Positions 25,711 through 35,046 of a DNA stretch of 64,000 bases are shown in pieces (position 1 is the stretch's first letter; the number at the start of each line of letters is the position of its first letter). Made by a program: the position numbers and the translations under genes. This stretch comes from Spirosoma profusum (GTDB taxonomy: Bacteria; Bacteroidota; Bacteroidia; Cytophagales; Spirosomataceae), in assembly GCF_014699005.1 (NCBI RefSeq), contig NZ_JACWZY010000001.1:594543-658542 (forward strand). Reading direction: 5' to 3'. Below the pieces are notes generated by a model. That model saw only the letters and a program-made list of their open reading frames with translations, was not told the origin of the DNA and ran no database searches.

Positions 25711-26964
25711 ATGCTACGTCACTATCTGCTCGTTTTTTCGCTACTCATTTATTCGGTTGGGAGCAACGCCCAGCAGACCGGACAGCCGTTACCTGACTGG
25801 CAACAGGGTCAGCTTGATATTCACCATATCAACACCGGTCAGGGAAATGCTACGTTCGCCATTCTTCCCGACGGTACTACGTTGTTAATCGACGCCGGAG
25901 CCATCAACTCCCTCGACTGGCGGACTAATAAACCGCGAAATATTCCAACAAAGCCTGATAACTCTCGTCAGGCTGGTGAATGGATTGCCCGTTACGTCCG
26001 CAAAGTGCTGAATTTTCAGCCAAAGCCAGTCATTGATTATGCCATCATTACCCATTTTCACGACGATCACATGGGAATGTCGCTGAACGTAACGAAACGC
26101 TCAGCCGGTGGCTACGTAGCAACCGGAATTACAGAAGTCAATGACTTTATTCCAATACACAAAATTATAGATCGCGGCTGGCCCGATTATTCGTATCCTC
26201 GCTCGTTTGTCAGCGATTCTATGGTGAGCAATTACCGACAATACCTGAACTGGCAGGTGAAGCACAATAAACTGGCTGTTGAACGATTTCAGGCCGGACG
26301 TAGCGATCAGATTAAGCTGTTATATAAACCAGCAACGTATCGGGACAACTTTGAGATTAAAAATCTGATGGTAAATGGCGAAATGTGGACAGGGCAGGGG
26401 AGTACTACCCGGTCGCTATTTCCTGACCTGAGTACACTGAAACCGGCAAATTATCCCAATGAAAATATGTGTAGCGTTGTCTTTCTGCTACGTTACGGCA
26501 ACTTCGACTATTTTTCCGGGGGCGACATTCAGGGCGTACTTCAGTTTGGCGCGCCGGCCTGGCACGATGTAGAAACACCGTTAGCTAACGTAGCGGGGCC
26601 GGTTGATGTACACTTACTTAATCACCACGGCTATCCTGATTCCGAAAACGGTACGTTGCTGGCCAGTTTGCGACCACGCGTTCTGGTGATTCCTGCCTGG
26701 GCGTCTTCACATCCGGGACACGACGTATTGGAACGTATTTATTCAGAGCAAACGTACCAGGAACCTCGCGATGTGTTTGCAACAAATTTGCTCAGTGAGG
26801 CTAAAACTGCCATTCAGGATTTTCTACCCCGACTCAAAAGCGAATCCGGGCACGTAGTGATACGTGTGGCTAAAGGCGGTAATACGTATCAGGTGCTAGT
26901 GCTGGATGATACAAGTGAGTCGTTCAGAATTAAGGCCGTACATGGGCCCTACCAGGCGCAGTAA
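25711..26964 (+). CDS. Secreted MBL-fold hydrolase, ComEC/Rec2-like
   Basis: A 417-residue exported metallo-beta-lactamase-fold protein. The signal peptide is about residues 1-20 (SVGSNAQ). The metal-binding core is HHINTGQGNATF, then THFHDDHMGM (about 112-121), SGGDIQG (about 268) and HHGYPDSENG (about 305), a layout like the MBL domains appended to ComEC DNA-uptake proteins, but without any ComEC membrane part. The substrate is unknown; a phosphodiester such as nucleic acid is possible given the fold and its GDPD neighbour. It converges with the patatin gene with six bases between stops. Confidence 0.85.
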   Translation: MLRHYLLVFSLLIYSVGSNAQQTGQPLPDWQQGQLDIHHINTGQGNATFAILPDGTTLLIDAGAINSLDWRTNKPRNIPTKPDNSRQAGEWIARYVRKVLNFQPKPVIDYAIITHFHDDHMGMSLNVTKRSAGGYVATGITEVNDFIPIHKIIDRGWPDYSYPRSFVSDSMVSNYRQYLNWQVKHNKLAVERFQAGRSDQIKLLYKPATYRDNFEIKNLMVNGEMWTGQGSTTRSLFPDLSTLKPANYPNENMCSVVFLLRYGNFDYFSGGDIQGVLQFGAPAWHDVETPLANVAGPVDVHLLNHHGYPDSENGTLLASLRPRVLVIPAWASSHPGHDVLERIYSEQTYQEPRDVFATNLLSEAKTAIQDFLPRLKSESGHVVIRVAKGGNTYQVLVLDDTSESFRIKAVHGPYQAQ

Positions 26965-26970
26965 TCGAAA

Positions 26971-27960
26971 TCAGGCAGACTTAGGTACTTCTTTTCGCTT
27001 TGTCTTCAGCAAGTCGGTACCGGCTTGATAACCCATCACAATAAGGCGGCCAATATCGTCCGAATTAAACTTCATCAGATTAAGGAACAAAGGTTCTGTA
27101 GGCCGGACGACAGTCAGATTCAGATTGCGACCGTGTAATTTTTCGCGTTCAGCGAAACGTTCCGCCCAGGCAATGTCATTGTTTACCAATTGGTTAACCG
27201 TAATGTCTTTCACCCGATCCATCAAATTCAACAGGTTGCGGTAGTTGAATTTTTCGTTGTAAATTTTTCGGGCATGGCAAGCCACACAGGCAATGTCGGT
27301 CGCTCCATCCTCGATTGCGACACGTAGCGGAGCCACTTCCCGCAATCCACCGTCCAGAAACGCCCGGCGGTGATCGCCACCAATCTGTACGGCAGGCATC
27401 AGAAAAGGCAGCGAACTGCTCGCAAATACGTAATCCAGAAAATTAGGGTCGTGGACATCGGCGTAACACATATCACCCTCGATGATATCGACGGCCCCGA
27501 CTTTTAGTTTCAAAGGTCCGTTTTTGATAGCTTCCAGATCAACATTGTTACGTATCAGATTCTGAATCGGTGAATTATCGAGCAGGCCATCGAACCGGCT
27601 CATAATGGTATTAAATCCCATCCGGAACCGCGACCGAATTACCGCTACGTCATCGGGTTTGGTGATGTTACGTATCCAGAATTCAATTAACTGTTTGCCT
27701 ACTTTTACCCAATCAATCTGCCCGGCTTCGGCCTGCTGACGGGCGGCTTCATGCGCAATGAACGTAGCGTTGAGGCTACCGACCGAAATACCATAAAGCT
27801 GTTCAGGTACAAAACCAGACTCAAACAGGGCCACAACGGCACCTACCTGAAAAGCTCCTTTCAATGAACCTCCGCCCAGAACAAGTGCTTTTTGAGAAGG
27901 TATTGTGGCAGGCGGAACAACGGCAGGTTGCGGAACGGGAGGAATCGGATTATCAATCAT
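26971..27960 (-). CDS. Patatin-like phospholipase
   Basis: Patatin-family lipid acyl hydrolase with a Ser-Asp dyad. The oxyanion loop is LGGGSLKGAFQVG (about 28-40), the nucleophile Ser59 is in YGISVGS, and the catalytic Asp is in DGGLRE (about 217). A proline-rich N-terminus of about 20 residues precedes the domain, and no signal peptide is evident, so it is probably cytoplasmic or membrane-associated. Length 329 residues. It is the sole reverse-strand gene in this part of the window. Confidence 0.93.
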   Translation of the reverse strand: MIDNPIPPVPQPAVVPPATIPSQKALVLGGGSLKGAFQVGAVVALFESGFVPEQLYGISVGSLNATFIAHEAARQQAEAGQIDWVKVGKQLIEFWIRNITKPDDVAVIRSRFRMGFNTIMSRFDGLLDNSPIQNLIRNNVDLEAIKNGPLKLKVGAVDIIEGDMCYADVHDPNFLDYVFASSSLPFLMPAVQIGGDHRRAFLDGGLREVAPLRVAIEDGATDIACVACHARKIYNEKFNYRNLLNLMDRVKDITVNQLVNNDIAWAERFAEREKLHGRNLNLTVVRPTEPLFLNLMKFNSDDIGRLIVMGYQAGTDLLKTKRKEVPKSA

Positions 27961-28125
27961 TGCAAACGAGAGTATAGGACGAAAGCAGACTTTCAGGCGC
28001 GGTAAGTTGCGGTTTTTCAGTTAATAAACAAAACGTAGCATTTTACCGATAGTTGTGAAAGAGTTGCTGTAATTACCAAAGGCTTTTCGGCGTCTGCACT
28101 TTCCTTGCTAATATTGTCGCTGAAT

Positions 28126-28198
28126 TAGTCGTCAGTCGATAGTTGTCGTCAGTCGATGGGTGAGATTTAATTACTGCTTGACTATAGACTATCGACTA
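28126..28198. repeat. Repeat, AGTCGTCAGTCG family, copy 2, with internal duplication
   Basis: GTCGTCAGTCGAT occurs twice in direct orientation at 28128-28140 and 28145-28157. An inverted arm (28126-28143 with 28181-28198) pairs at 14 or 15 of 18 positions. The element ends six bases before the polyprenyl synthase start codon, so it would sit in the leader or core promoter of that gene. It shares words with 19395-19436 and 57379-57461. Confidence 0.7.
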
Positions 28199-28203
28199 AA
28201 AAA

Positions 28204-29178
28204 ATGCCCCTCTCCGTCGCTGACATACAGGCCCCGATTGCTGCTGAAATGGAATTATTTGAGCAAAAATTTAAGGGTCAGATGAAAAGCGAGGTCATGC
28301 TACTCGACCAAATCATGAATTACATCGTGAAGCGGAAAGGCAAGCAACTTCGACCAATGTTTGTATTCCTGATGGCCGGTATTTGCGGACAAATCAAAGA
28401 AGCAACGTATCGGGGTGCATCCCTTATTGAATTGCTCCACACCGCTACGTTGGTTCATGACGACGTAGTAGATGATTCCAATTATCGACGCGGGTTTTTC
28501 TCCATCAATGCACTCTGGAAAAACAAAGTAGCCGTTCTGGTAGGCGATTATCTGCTGTCGCGCGGTTTGTTGTTGTCGGTCGACAATGGCGATTTTGATT
28601 TACTTCAGATCGTTTCGCGGGCGGTACGCGAGCTGAGCGAAGGAGAACTGCTTCAGATTGAAAAAGCGCGTCGGCTGGACATTACCGAAACTGTTTATTA
28701 CGATATAATTCGGCAAAAAACGGCCTCGCTCATTGCGGCCTGTTGCGCTGTGGGTGCTCGCTCGGCGGGTGTCGATGAGGTCACCGTTGAGCAGGCGCGG
28801 GCATTTGGTGAGCAAGTCGGTATTGCGTTCCAGATAAAAGACGATCTGTTCGATTATGGAACCGCCGAAGTCGGAAAACCGCTGGGCATCGACATCAAAG
28901 AAAAAAAGATGACCCTTCCGCTGATTTACGCGTTGAACAAAGCCGGTTTTCTGGAAAAACGACGTATTATCAATACCATCAAAAACGAGAGTGATAATCC
29001 GAAAAAGGTAAACGAAGTAATTGAATTCGTGAAGAAATCGGGTGGTATCGAATACGCTACTGAAGCCATGAATCGCTACGTTGCGAATGCGCAGTCACTG
29101 CTCAATTCATTTGCTGATTCTGCGTACCGCCAGTCCATGCACCAACTGGTGCAGTACACAATTGATCGTAGTAAATAG
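28204..29178 (+). CDS. Polyprenyl diphosphate synthase (octaprenyl-type)
   Basis: Long-chain trans-prenyl transferase that extends FPP with IPP to build the side chain of menaquinone. The first aspartate-rich motif is LVHDDVVDDSNYRRG (about residue 80), and the second is IKDDLFDYGTAEVGKPLG (about 212). The KQLRPMFVFL region and a 324-residue length are typical. Chain length cannot be inferred with certainty from sequence. The ATG at 28204 follows the repeat element directly. Confidence 0.93.
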   Translation: MPLSVADIQAPIAAEMELFEQKFKGQMKSEVMLLDQIMNYIVKRKGKQLRPMFVFLMAGICGQIKEATYRGASLIELLHTATLVHDDVVDDSNYRRGFFSINALWKNKVAVLVGDYLLSRGLLLSVDNGDFDLLQIVSRAVRELSEGELLQIEKARRLDITETVYYDIIRQKTASLIAACCAVGARSAGVDEVTVEQARAFGEQVGIAFQIKDDLFDYGTAEVGKPLGIDIKEKKMTLPLIYALNKAGFLEKRRIINTIKNESDNPKKVNEVIEFVKKSGGIEYATEAMNRYVANAQSLLNSFADSAYRQSMHQLVQYTIDRSK

Positions 29179-29239
29179 TCAGCAACGTAGCAGGGAATAA
29201 TCCTGAGGACGTAGTAAACCAGTAGGGCTGATTGTTTTA

Positions 29240-29247
29240 TACATTTG
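29240..29247 (+). promoter_or_regulatory. -7 promoter box upstream of the PafA-like gene
   Basis: TACATTTG matches the Bacteroidota TAnnTTTG consensus exactly. Transcription from about 29254 would leave a 26-base leader before ATG 29280. The -33 box is not clear. The in-frame upstream start at 29232 overlaps this box and is therefore unlikely to be used. Confidence 0.55.
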
Positions 29248-29279
29248 CGAAAAGTTCTCCCAATCTAACAAGCCACAGC

Positions 29280-30929
29280 ATGCGCCTGATTGTCTCCATT
29301 CTGCTGTTAACGTTCCATACGATACTCTCGCTTGCTCAACCGAAAAAAACAGCTGCAACGCCATCAACAATAGCTCGGCCAAAACTGGTCGTTGGCATTG
29401 TGGTCGACCAGATGCGGTACGATTACCTCTATCGCTACTATTCAAAATTCAGTACAGGCGGATTTCGACGCATGATGGATGGCGGTTTTAATGCCCGTAA
29501 CAACCATTATCACTACGCTGCTACGTATACGGGTCCTGGTCATGCTGCCATCTACACCGGTTCTGCTCCGGCGCTGAACGGTATTGTTGGAAACGATTTT
29601 TACGAACGTAACATCGGGCGGCTTATGTATTGTGCCGAAGATACAACCGTTACGACGGTAGGAAACACCGGAACGGCGGGTAAAATGTCGCCCCGAAATC
29701 TGCTCGTAACGACCATTGGCGATCAGCTTAAACTGGCTACTGATGGTCGGGCGAAAGTGATTGGTATTGCATTGAAAGATCGGGGCGCGATTTTGCCGGC
29801 GGGCCATGCTGCCAATGCCGCCTACTGGTATGATTCGAAAGATGGCAACTTCATTAGTAGTACGTTCTATATGAAGGAGTTACCTCAGTGGGTGCAGGAA
29901 TTTAACGGTCGTAAATTATCAGATCAGTTTCTGAGCCAGAAGTGGGAAATGTCGCTTCCGGCCGAGCAGTATACCGAAAGTACCGTCGATGATGAGCCTT
30001 ATGAATCCGTGCTAGCGGGCGAGACAAAATCTGTTTTTCCGCACACGTTTGCCATTCAGGCGGGCGGCAGCAAATATGAACCACTACGTACCAGCCCTTT
30101 CGGTGACCAGATTACAAAGGATTTTGCGCTGGCAGCACTCAAGGCAGAAAAACTAGGTCAACGCGACGTAACGGATATGCTTTGTGTTAGCTTCTCTTCA
30201 CCCGACTACATTGGCCACGCGTTTGGTACGCATGCCATTGAAACAGAAGACAATTACATCAGACTGGATAAGCAGTTGGCCGATATTTTTAACCAACTCG
30301 ATGCTACCGTCGGCAAAGGACAGTGGACGGCGTTTTTGTCGGCGGATCACGGCGTTGTTGATGCTCCCGGTTTTTTGCAGGAATATCGGATTCCGGCAGG
30401 TGTGCGCAGTTATGGTGAAATCGGCGAAAAAGTAAAGGCGACACTCGAAAAAGCGTACGGCCCCGGTCAATGGATGTTGTCTTATATAAACCAGCAGATT
30501 TACCTGAATCATGCGTTGCTGGTTGAGAAAAAAATTGCCATGCAGGAGGTTTACGAGTTGCTACGTAGTGTTTTACTGAAACAGAAGTCAGTCGTTAACG
30601 TAGTGAATCTACATAATCTCGGCGCTGAAGCGCTGCCAGAATTGCAGGCTAACCTATTCCGAAATGTCAATCACCCAAACCGCAGTGGTGATATCTACGT
30701 AATGCAGCCTCCAGGCTGGATTGAGGGACGTAACAAAGGGACTACGCACGGCACTACGTATGCGTATGATACGCACGTACCTTTTTTAATCTACGGCTGG
30801 GGCATACGGCCAGGGCAAACGCTACGTCGAACACACATTCACGACATTGCTCCAACCGTTACCGCCCTGCTCGGCCTGCTCGAACCCAGTGGTTGCATCG
30901 GCAACCCAGTTGAAGAAGCGATAAAGTGA
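29280..30929 (+). CDS. PafA-like alkaline phosphatase
   Basis: Periplasmic phosphate monoesterase of the PafA type. The start at 29280 gives a signal peptide ending SLAQ at about residue 20. Every PafA landmark is present: the first Asp in VVDQMRYDYL (D43), the Thr nucleophile in TYTGPGHAAIYTG (probably Thr84), the Lys-x-Arg pair in LKDRGAILPAGH, the zinc ligands in SSPDYIGHAFG and SADHGV, and a final His in the YDTHVPFLIYG segment. It converges with birA and both stop codons lie in the arms of one palindrome. Confidence 0.94.
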   Translation: MRLIVSILLLTFHTILSLAQPKKTAATPSTIARPKLVVGIVVDQMRYDYLYRYYSKFSTGGFRRMMDGGFNARNNHYHYAATYTGPGHAAIYTGSAPALNGIVGNDFYERNIGRLMYCAEDTTVTTVGNTGTAGKMSPRNLLVTTIGDQLKLATDGRAKVIGIALKDRGAILPAGHAANAAYWYDSKDGNFISSTFYMKELPQWVQEFNGRKLSDQFLSQKWEMSLPAEQYTESTVDDEPYESVLAGETKSVFPHTFAIQAGGSKYEPLRTSPFGDQITKDFALAALKAEKLGQRDVTDMLCVSFSSPDYIGHAFGTHAIETEDNYIRLDKQLADIFNQLDATVGKGQWTAFLSADHGVVDAPGFLQEYRIPAGVRSYGEIGEKVKATLEKAYGPGQWMLSYINQQIYLNHALLVEKKIAMQEVYELLRSVLLKQKSVVNVVNLHNLGAEALPELQANLFRNVNHPNRSGDIYVMQPPGWIEGRNKGTTHGTTYAYDTHVPFLIYGWGIRPGQTLRRTHIHDIAPTVTALLGLLEPSGCIGNPVEEAIK

Positions 30930-30991
30930 AGTATGATATAGGGTGTATGAAATTTGAACTACATACAGCATACACCCTATATCGTACTTCA
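30927..30991. repeat. Stop-to-stop palindrome between the PafA-like gene and birA
   Basis: Arms 30927-30949 and 30969-30991 pair over 23 bases with one mismatch around a 19-base loop. The left arm starts at the TGA stop of the phosphatase and the right arm ends at the complement of the TGA stop of birA, so the entire intergenic space is one hairpin. It probably acts as a bidirectional terminator although no T-run follows it. Confidence 0.9.
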
Positions 30992-31759
30992 TATATCTAG
31001 AATGAAGCTTACTTCTTTAAAGCCAAAATAGCGCACGTCCCCGTTTTCAACCACAGCTAATCGACCGGCGTCATCTACACCGATGATGGTGCCTCGAAAA
31101 TGGCGGCCCTGGCTCTCAAATAGCTGCTCTTCCTGATACCGATAAAGGATTTGTAAGTAATTGTTTTTCAATTCTTCTCGCTGCCCGGAACGTAGCTGGA
31201 GATAGCGTTGTTCTATTGTTGTGCAGAGCATACGTAGCAACCCGGAGAGATCATAGCCATTGGGTAGGGGAGATTCTAATTGGAGTGAGGTCGCTGTTAC
31301 GTAGCTAAGTTCGGTTTGATTGATATTCAGCCCCATACCGACTACCGACCACGCGATGTTGGACCCATGAAGTGTATTTTCGATTAAAATTCCTCCCAAT
31401 TTCTTCGAACCCACGTAAATATCGTTAGGCCATTTTACGCGAAGCAAATCGCCTGTCAAGGGTTGCAGAGCGTCGTATATGCCCAGCGAGATAGCCATAT
31501 TAAGCCAGAATTGCTCGGTTGCCCGAAGAAAAGATGGCTTGAGAATCAGTGAAAATGTTAGATTTTGACCTGATGCTGCCAGCCATAAGTTGCCTCGCTG
31601 ACCGCGTCCTGCTGTCTGGTAATCGGTTATGACAAGAGTACCTTCTGCGGCATCCGTTCGGGCAATCAAAGCAGACGCTTCGTCGTTAGTAGACTGACAG
31701 GTTGGCAGATATTGGATTATTTGCCCAAGAAAAAGTGTTTTGGGATAGATTTTGTACAA
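30989..31759 (-). CDS. birA: Biotin--[acetyl-CoA-carboxylase] ligase (class I)
   Basis: Transfers biotin to carboxylase carrier domains through biotinyl-AMP. The 256-residue product has the conserved STNDEA segment, ITDYQTAGRGQRGNLW (biotin/ATP-binding), VKWPNDIYVG, KKLGGILIE and VVGMGLNIN. There is no N-terminal helix-turn-helix, so it is a class I, non-regulatory enzyme. The start is a TTG at 31757-31759, giving MYKIYPKTLFLGQ; an ATG-started frame reaching 31978 would run over rsfS and adds sequence unlike the family. rsfS lies divergent 108 bases away. Confidence 0.9.
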   Translation of the reverse strand: MYKIYPKTLFLGQIIQYLPTCQSTNDEASALIARTDAAEGTLVITDYQTAGRGQRGNLWLAASGQNLTFSLILKPSFLRATEQFWLNMAISLGIYDALQPLTGDLLRVKWPNDIYVGSKKLGGILIENTLHGSNIAWSVVGMGLNINQTELSYVTATSLQLESPLPNGYDLSGLLRMLCTTIEQRYLQLRSGQREELKNNYLQILYRYQEEQLFESQGRHFRGTIIGVDDAGRLAVVENGDVRYFGFKEVSFILDI

Positions 31760-31867
31760 AATATTGTATAGTTTAGTAGTAGAGCTAATATATGGTGCTG
31801 AGAACGCTGGCCGTTCTGAAGACAAAGTACCCGCTGAGTAGCTATCGTGCAATGTTAAACCGAAAGC

Positions 31868-32263
31868 ATGAGAATTAACAAAAATGTTGAATTTACTGCC
31901 GAGCAAGTACGTGATATGGTTGTTCGGGGAATGCAGGAGAAAAAAGCGCAGGATATAGTTGTGATGGACCTGCGTCATGTTAAAAATGCCATCTGCGATT
32001 ACTTTGTCATTTGTTCGGGTAATTCCGACACGCAGATTGACGCCATTTCGTCATCCATTGAAGAGGAAGTTTATAAAGCCAGTAAGCAGGACCCCTGGCA
32101 TCGGGAAGGTAAAACGAACCGGGAATGGATACTGCTGGATTACGTCGATGTAGTAGCGCACGTCTTTAAAAAAGACCGACGGGCTTTCTACGATCTCGAG
32201 CAATTGTGGGGCGACGCTGAAATTCATTTAATCGAAGAGGGCGACCTGACAGTAGCTTCCTGA
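31868..32263 (+). CDS. rsfS: Ribosomal silencing factor RsfS
   Basis: RsfS binds uL14 of the 50S subunit and blocks joining with 30S under starvation. The 131-residue product shows the family core KKAQDIVVMDLRHVKN, CDYFVICSGNSDTQIDAI and WHREGKTNREWILLDYVDVVAHVF. Length is typical. It is followed by ftsH after 154 bases, a common Bacteroidota gene pair. Confidence 0.95.
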   Translation: MRINKNVEFTAEQVRDMVVRGMQEKKAQDIVVMDLRHVKNAICDYFVICSGNSDTQIDAISSSIEEEVYKASKQDPWHREGKTNREWILLDYVDVVAHVFKKDRRAFYDLEQLWGDAEIHLIEEGDLTVAS

Positions 32264-32417
32264 GAAAGAACTGATTATTTTTGGCTGATAGATACCACAC
32301 TCAGCGTTAATGGGCCGTTTATGGGGGTAAGTAACCGCCTGTCCCAAGCGTTTCGTAAGAGAAACATTCATCTTCGAAACGATGTTGTTTTTGAATAAGT
32401 CAGTATAACCTGAAAAA

Positions 32418-34445
32418 ATGGCAGATAATAATAGAAATCCGTTAGTACCCCGTGGTGGGCCACGAAAGCCCAACTTTCAGGGCTGGATTGTTGCATTGCT
32501 GATTGCCGCCATTCTTGGCATTACGTTCTTTAACCGAAGCTCTGCCACGCGTGATACTACGCAGCGAAACTTTGAGCGGATGGTGAGGAATCATGAAGTT
32601 GCTGAAGTGGTCGTAGTCAACGATAAGATAGCCGAAATAACACTCACTTCGCAAGCCGCTCAAAGTCCTAAATACCGTGCTCTGTTTGCTGACAAACCAT
32701 ATTTTGGGTCGAACAGTGGGCCGCATTACCAATTTCAGATTGCTTCTGGCGAAACCTTTAAAAAGGATCTGGATGCTATCCAGCAGGGCATGCCTGATAA
32801 CGAGAAAATCGATTACCGGTTCGAGCAACGTAGCGACCTGGGTAGTATTATCAGTACATGGGGCTTCCTGATTGTCATGATTCTGGCCATGTACTTTCTG
32901 CTCGGACGTATGTCGGGAGCAGGTGGTCCGGGAGGTCAGATTTTCAACATTGGTAAGTCGAAAGCCGCTTTGTTCGATGCGGACAATAAAGTAAAAATTA
33001 CGTTCAATGACGTAGCAGGTCTGGACGAAGCCAAAGAAGAGATCAAAGAGATTGTCGATTACCTGAAGAATCCGACCAAGTTTACAAAACTTGGTGCGAA
33101 AATTCCGAAAGGTGCTCTCCTGATTGGCCCTCCGGGAACAGGTAAAACCTTGTTAGCCAAGGCTGTGGCTGGTGAAGCGGGTGTGCCGTTTTTCTCTCTA
33201 TCAGGTTCCGATTTTGTGGAAATGTTCGTGGGTGTTGGTGCTGCTCGGGTACGTGACCTCTTCAAACAGGCGAAAGAAAAAGCCCCTTGCATAATCTTTA
33301 TTGATGAGATTGACGCTGTTGGTCGTTCGCGGGGACGGGGTTCAATGCCTGGTGCTAATGATGAACGCGAAAACACACTGAACTCACTGCTGGTTGAAAT
33401 GGACGGTTTTGCGACCGATTCAGGTATCATTATTCTGGCTGCTACCAACCGCCCTGACGTACTGGACTCTGCTTTGTCACGGCCAGGTCGTTTTGATCGT
33501 CAGATTAGCATCGACAAACCCGATATTGTCGGTCGGGAAGCTATTTTCCGGGTCCATTTGAAACCAATTAAATTGGCACCTGACGTTGATCCCAAAGAAT
33601 TAGCAGCTCAGACGCCTGGTTTTGCTGGCGCCGAAATCGCAAACGTATGTAACGAAGCGGCTCTGATTGCGGCACGTAGCGACAAGGATGCAGTCGATAT
33701 GAAAGACTTCCAAGATGCAATGGACCGCGTGATTGGAGGTCTTGAGAAGAAAAATAAAATTATTTCGCCTGAAGAAAAAGAGATTGTGGCCTATCACGAA
33801 GCTGGTCACGCCGTAGCAGGCTGGTTCTTGGAACATGCCGACCCACTCGTTAAGGTAACGATTGTGCCCCGTGGCGTAGCTGCATTGGGGTACGCGCAGT
33901 ACCTCCCACGCGAGCAGTATCTATACCGCACTGAGCAACTCATGGACGAGATGTGCATGGCGTTAGGTGGCCGGGCAGCCGAGGATCTTATTTTCGGTAA
34001 AGTATCGACGGGTGCACTGAGTGATTTGGAACGTATTACTAAGCTGGCTTACAGCATGGTAACCATGTACGGCATGAACGATAAAATTGGTAATGTATCG
34101 TTCTACGATTCGAAACAATCGGATTATACGTTCAACAAACCCTACTCCGAGGAAACGGCCAAGCATATTGACGAAGAAGTTCGCAAGATTGTTGACATTG
34201 CTTATACACGCACGAAGGAGATGCTGACCGATAAGCGTGAAGCGCTGGAAGTGATTGCCAAGGAATTGCTCGAGAAAGAGATTCTATATCAAAACGACCT
34301 GGTTCGCTTGATTGGTAAACGGCCGTTCGAACGCGAAACGGTTTACCAAGCCTACAAAAATAAAGGCGTAGCCGAAGAGGTTAAAGAAGAGATTGGGAAA
34401 GAAGCCAAACCGGCTGAAACCGAACCCGAATCACTTCCACTCTAG
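32418..34445 (+). CDS. ftsH: ATP-dependent zinc metalloprotease FtsH
   Basis: Hexameric inner-membrane AAA+ protease that degrades membrane and short-lived cytoplasmic proteins. Membrane helices are at about residues 20-37 ([16 protein letters not shown]) and 155-172 ([15 protein letters not shown]), enclosing a periplasmic domain. The AAA+ domain has Walker A GPPGTGKT (about 236), Walker [12 protein letters not shown] (about 294) and a second region of homology containing [19 protein letters not shown] (split across about 352-372). The zinc motif HEAGH is at about 460. Length is 675 residues. A perfect 28-base stem closes the gene. Confidence 0.97.
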   Translation: MADNNRNPLVPRGGPRKPNFQGWIVALLIAAILGITFFNRSSATRDTTQRNFERMVRNHEVAEVVVVNDKIAEITLTSQAAQSPKYRALFADKPYFGSNSGPHYQFQIASGETFKKDLDAIQQGMPDNEKIDYRFEQRSDLGSIISTWGFLIVMILAMYFLLGRMSGAGGPGGQIFNIGKSKAALFDADNKVKITFNDVAGLDEAKEEIKEIVDYLKNPTKFTKLGAKIPKGALLIGPPGTGKTLLAKAVAGEAGVPFFSLSGSDFVEMFVGVGAARVRDLFKQAKEKAPCIIFIDEIDAVGRSRGRGSMPGANDERENTLNSLLVEMDGFATDSGIIILAATNRPDVLDSALSRPGRFDRQISIDKPDIVGREAIFRVHLKPIKLAPDVDPKELAAQTPGFAGAEIANVCNEAALIAARSDKDAVDMKDFQDAMDRVIGGLEKKNKIISPEEKEIVAYHEAGHAVAGWFLEHADPLVKVTIVPRGVAALGYAQYLPREQYLYRTEQLMDEMCMALGGRAAEDLIFGKVSTGALSDLERITKLAYSMVTMYGMNDKIGNVSFYDSKQSDYTFNKPYSEETAKHIDEEVRKIVDIAYTRTKEMLTDKREALEVIAKELLEKEILYQNDLVRLIGKRPFERETVYQAYKNKGVAEEVKEEIGKEAKPAETEPESLPL

Positions 34446-34451
34446 ACTAGC

Positions 34452-34510
34452 TCTCTAATTCATAAAAAAAGCTTCCCCATTATGGGGAAGCTTTTTTTAT
34501 GAATTAGAGA
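34452..34510. terminator. Bidirectional terminator, perfect 28-base stem
   Basis: Arms 34452-34479 and 34483-34510 are perfect complements with a 3-base loop, including AAAAAAAGCTTCCCC and its mirror with a T-run, so it can terminate ftsH and the YfcE-like gene. The right arm abuts the stop codon (34511) of the latter. Confidence 0.95.
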
Positions 34511-35002
34511 TTACTTTTTACCTAATTCAATCACCTGCATATCCAAAATTTTGCCGGCATCGAGTGAGAAACGGATGACGGTTCGCATGGTGTGAAATCC
34601 GGTTTTACCTGCCGCACCTGGATTTATAAAAAGCATATTATTTAACGCCGAATCACGTACTACTTTCAGAATGTGCGAATGACCGCATACAAAAATGTCG
34701 GGAGGATTGGCTTGTAAGATTGGCCTTACCATCGGATTGTATTTGGGCGGACTGCCGCCAATGTGTGTCATCCATATGATTAGTCCTTCGCAAGTAAAAT
34801 GCTGGTTAGCCGGAAGCTCGGGCGATTCACGATCAATGTTACCCGACACGATACGTAGTGGGTGAAAGTCTCGCAACTCCTCTGCCACTGTTAACAAGCC
34901 TACATCGCCAGCGTGCCATATTTCATCACAGCTTTTGAAATGGCTGAAAATCTGCGGGTCGAGATAACTGTGCGTGTCAGACAGTAGGCCAATACGTGTC
35001 AT
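34511..35002 (-). CDS. YfcE/MJ0936-family metallophosphoesterase
   Basis: Calcineurin-like phosphoesterase of the YfcE/MJ0936 group, dimetal enzymes that cleave phosphodiesters or phosphomonoesters with unknown natural substrate. The five metal motifs are LLSDTHSYL (about 6), HAGDVGL (about 30), VSGNIDRE (about 53), THIGG (about 79) and CGHSHI (about 109), with NPGAAG after them. Length is 163 residues and start ATG 35002 directly precedes the conserved TRIGLLSDTH. Confidence 0.93.
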   Translation of the reverse strand: MTRIGLLSDTHSYLDPQIFSHFKSCDEIWHAGDVGLLTVAEELRDFHPLRIVSGNIDRESPELPANQHFTCEGLIIWMTHIGGSPPKYNPMVRPILQANPPDIFVCGHSHILKVVRDSALNNMLFINPGAAGKTGFHTMRTVIRFSLDAGKILDMQVIELGKK

Positions 35003-35046
35003 TTGGATGGTTCGGAAACAAGAATATAATACGCGTTTTTATCGTG

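Noticed and set aside
28120..28200. Possible CRISPR-like short repeats (GTCGTCAGTCGAT twice)
   Set aside because: Only two copies, spacer of four bases, and no cas gene in the window.
31760..31978. N-terminal extension of BirA
   Set aside because: It overlaps the rsfS start and lacks family similarity; the TTG at 31759 matches the usual start.
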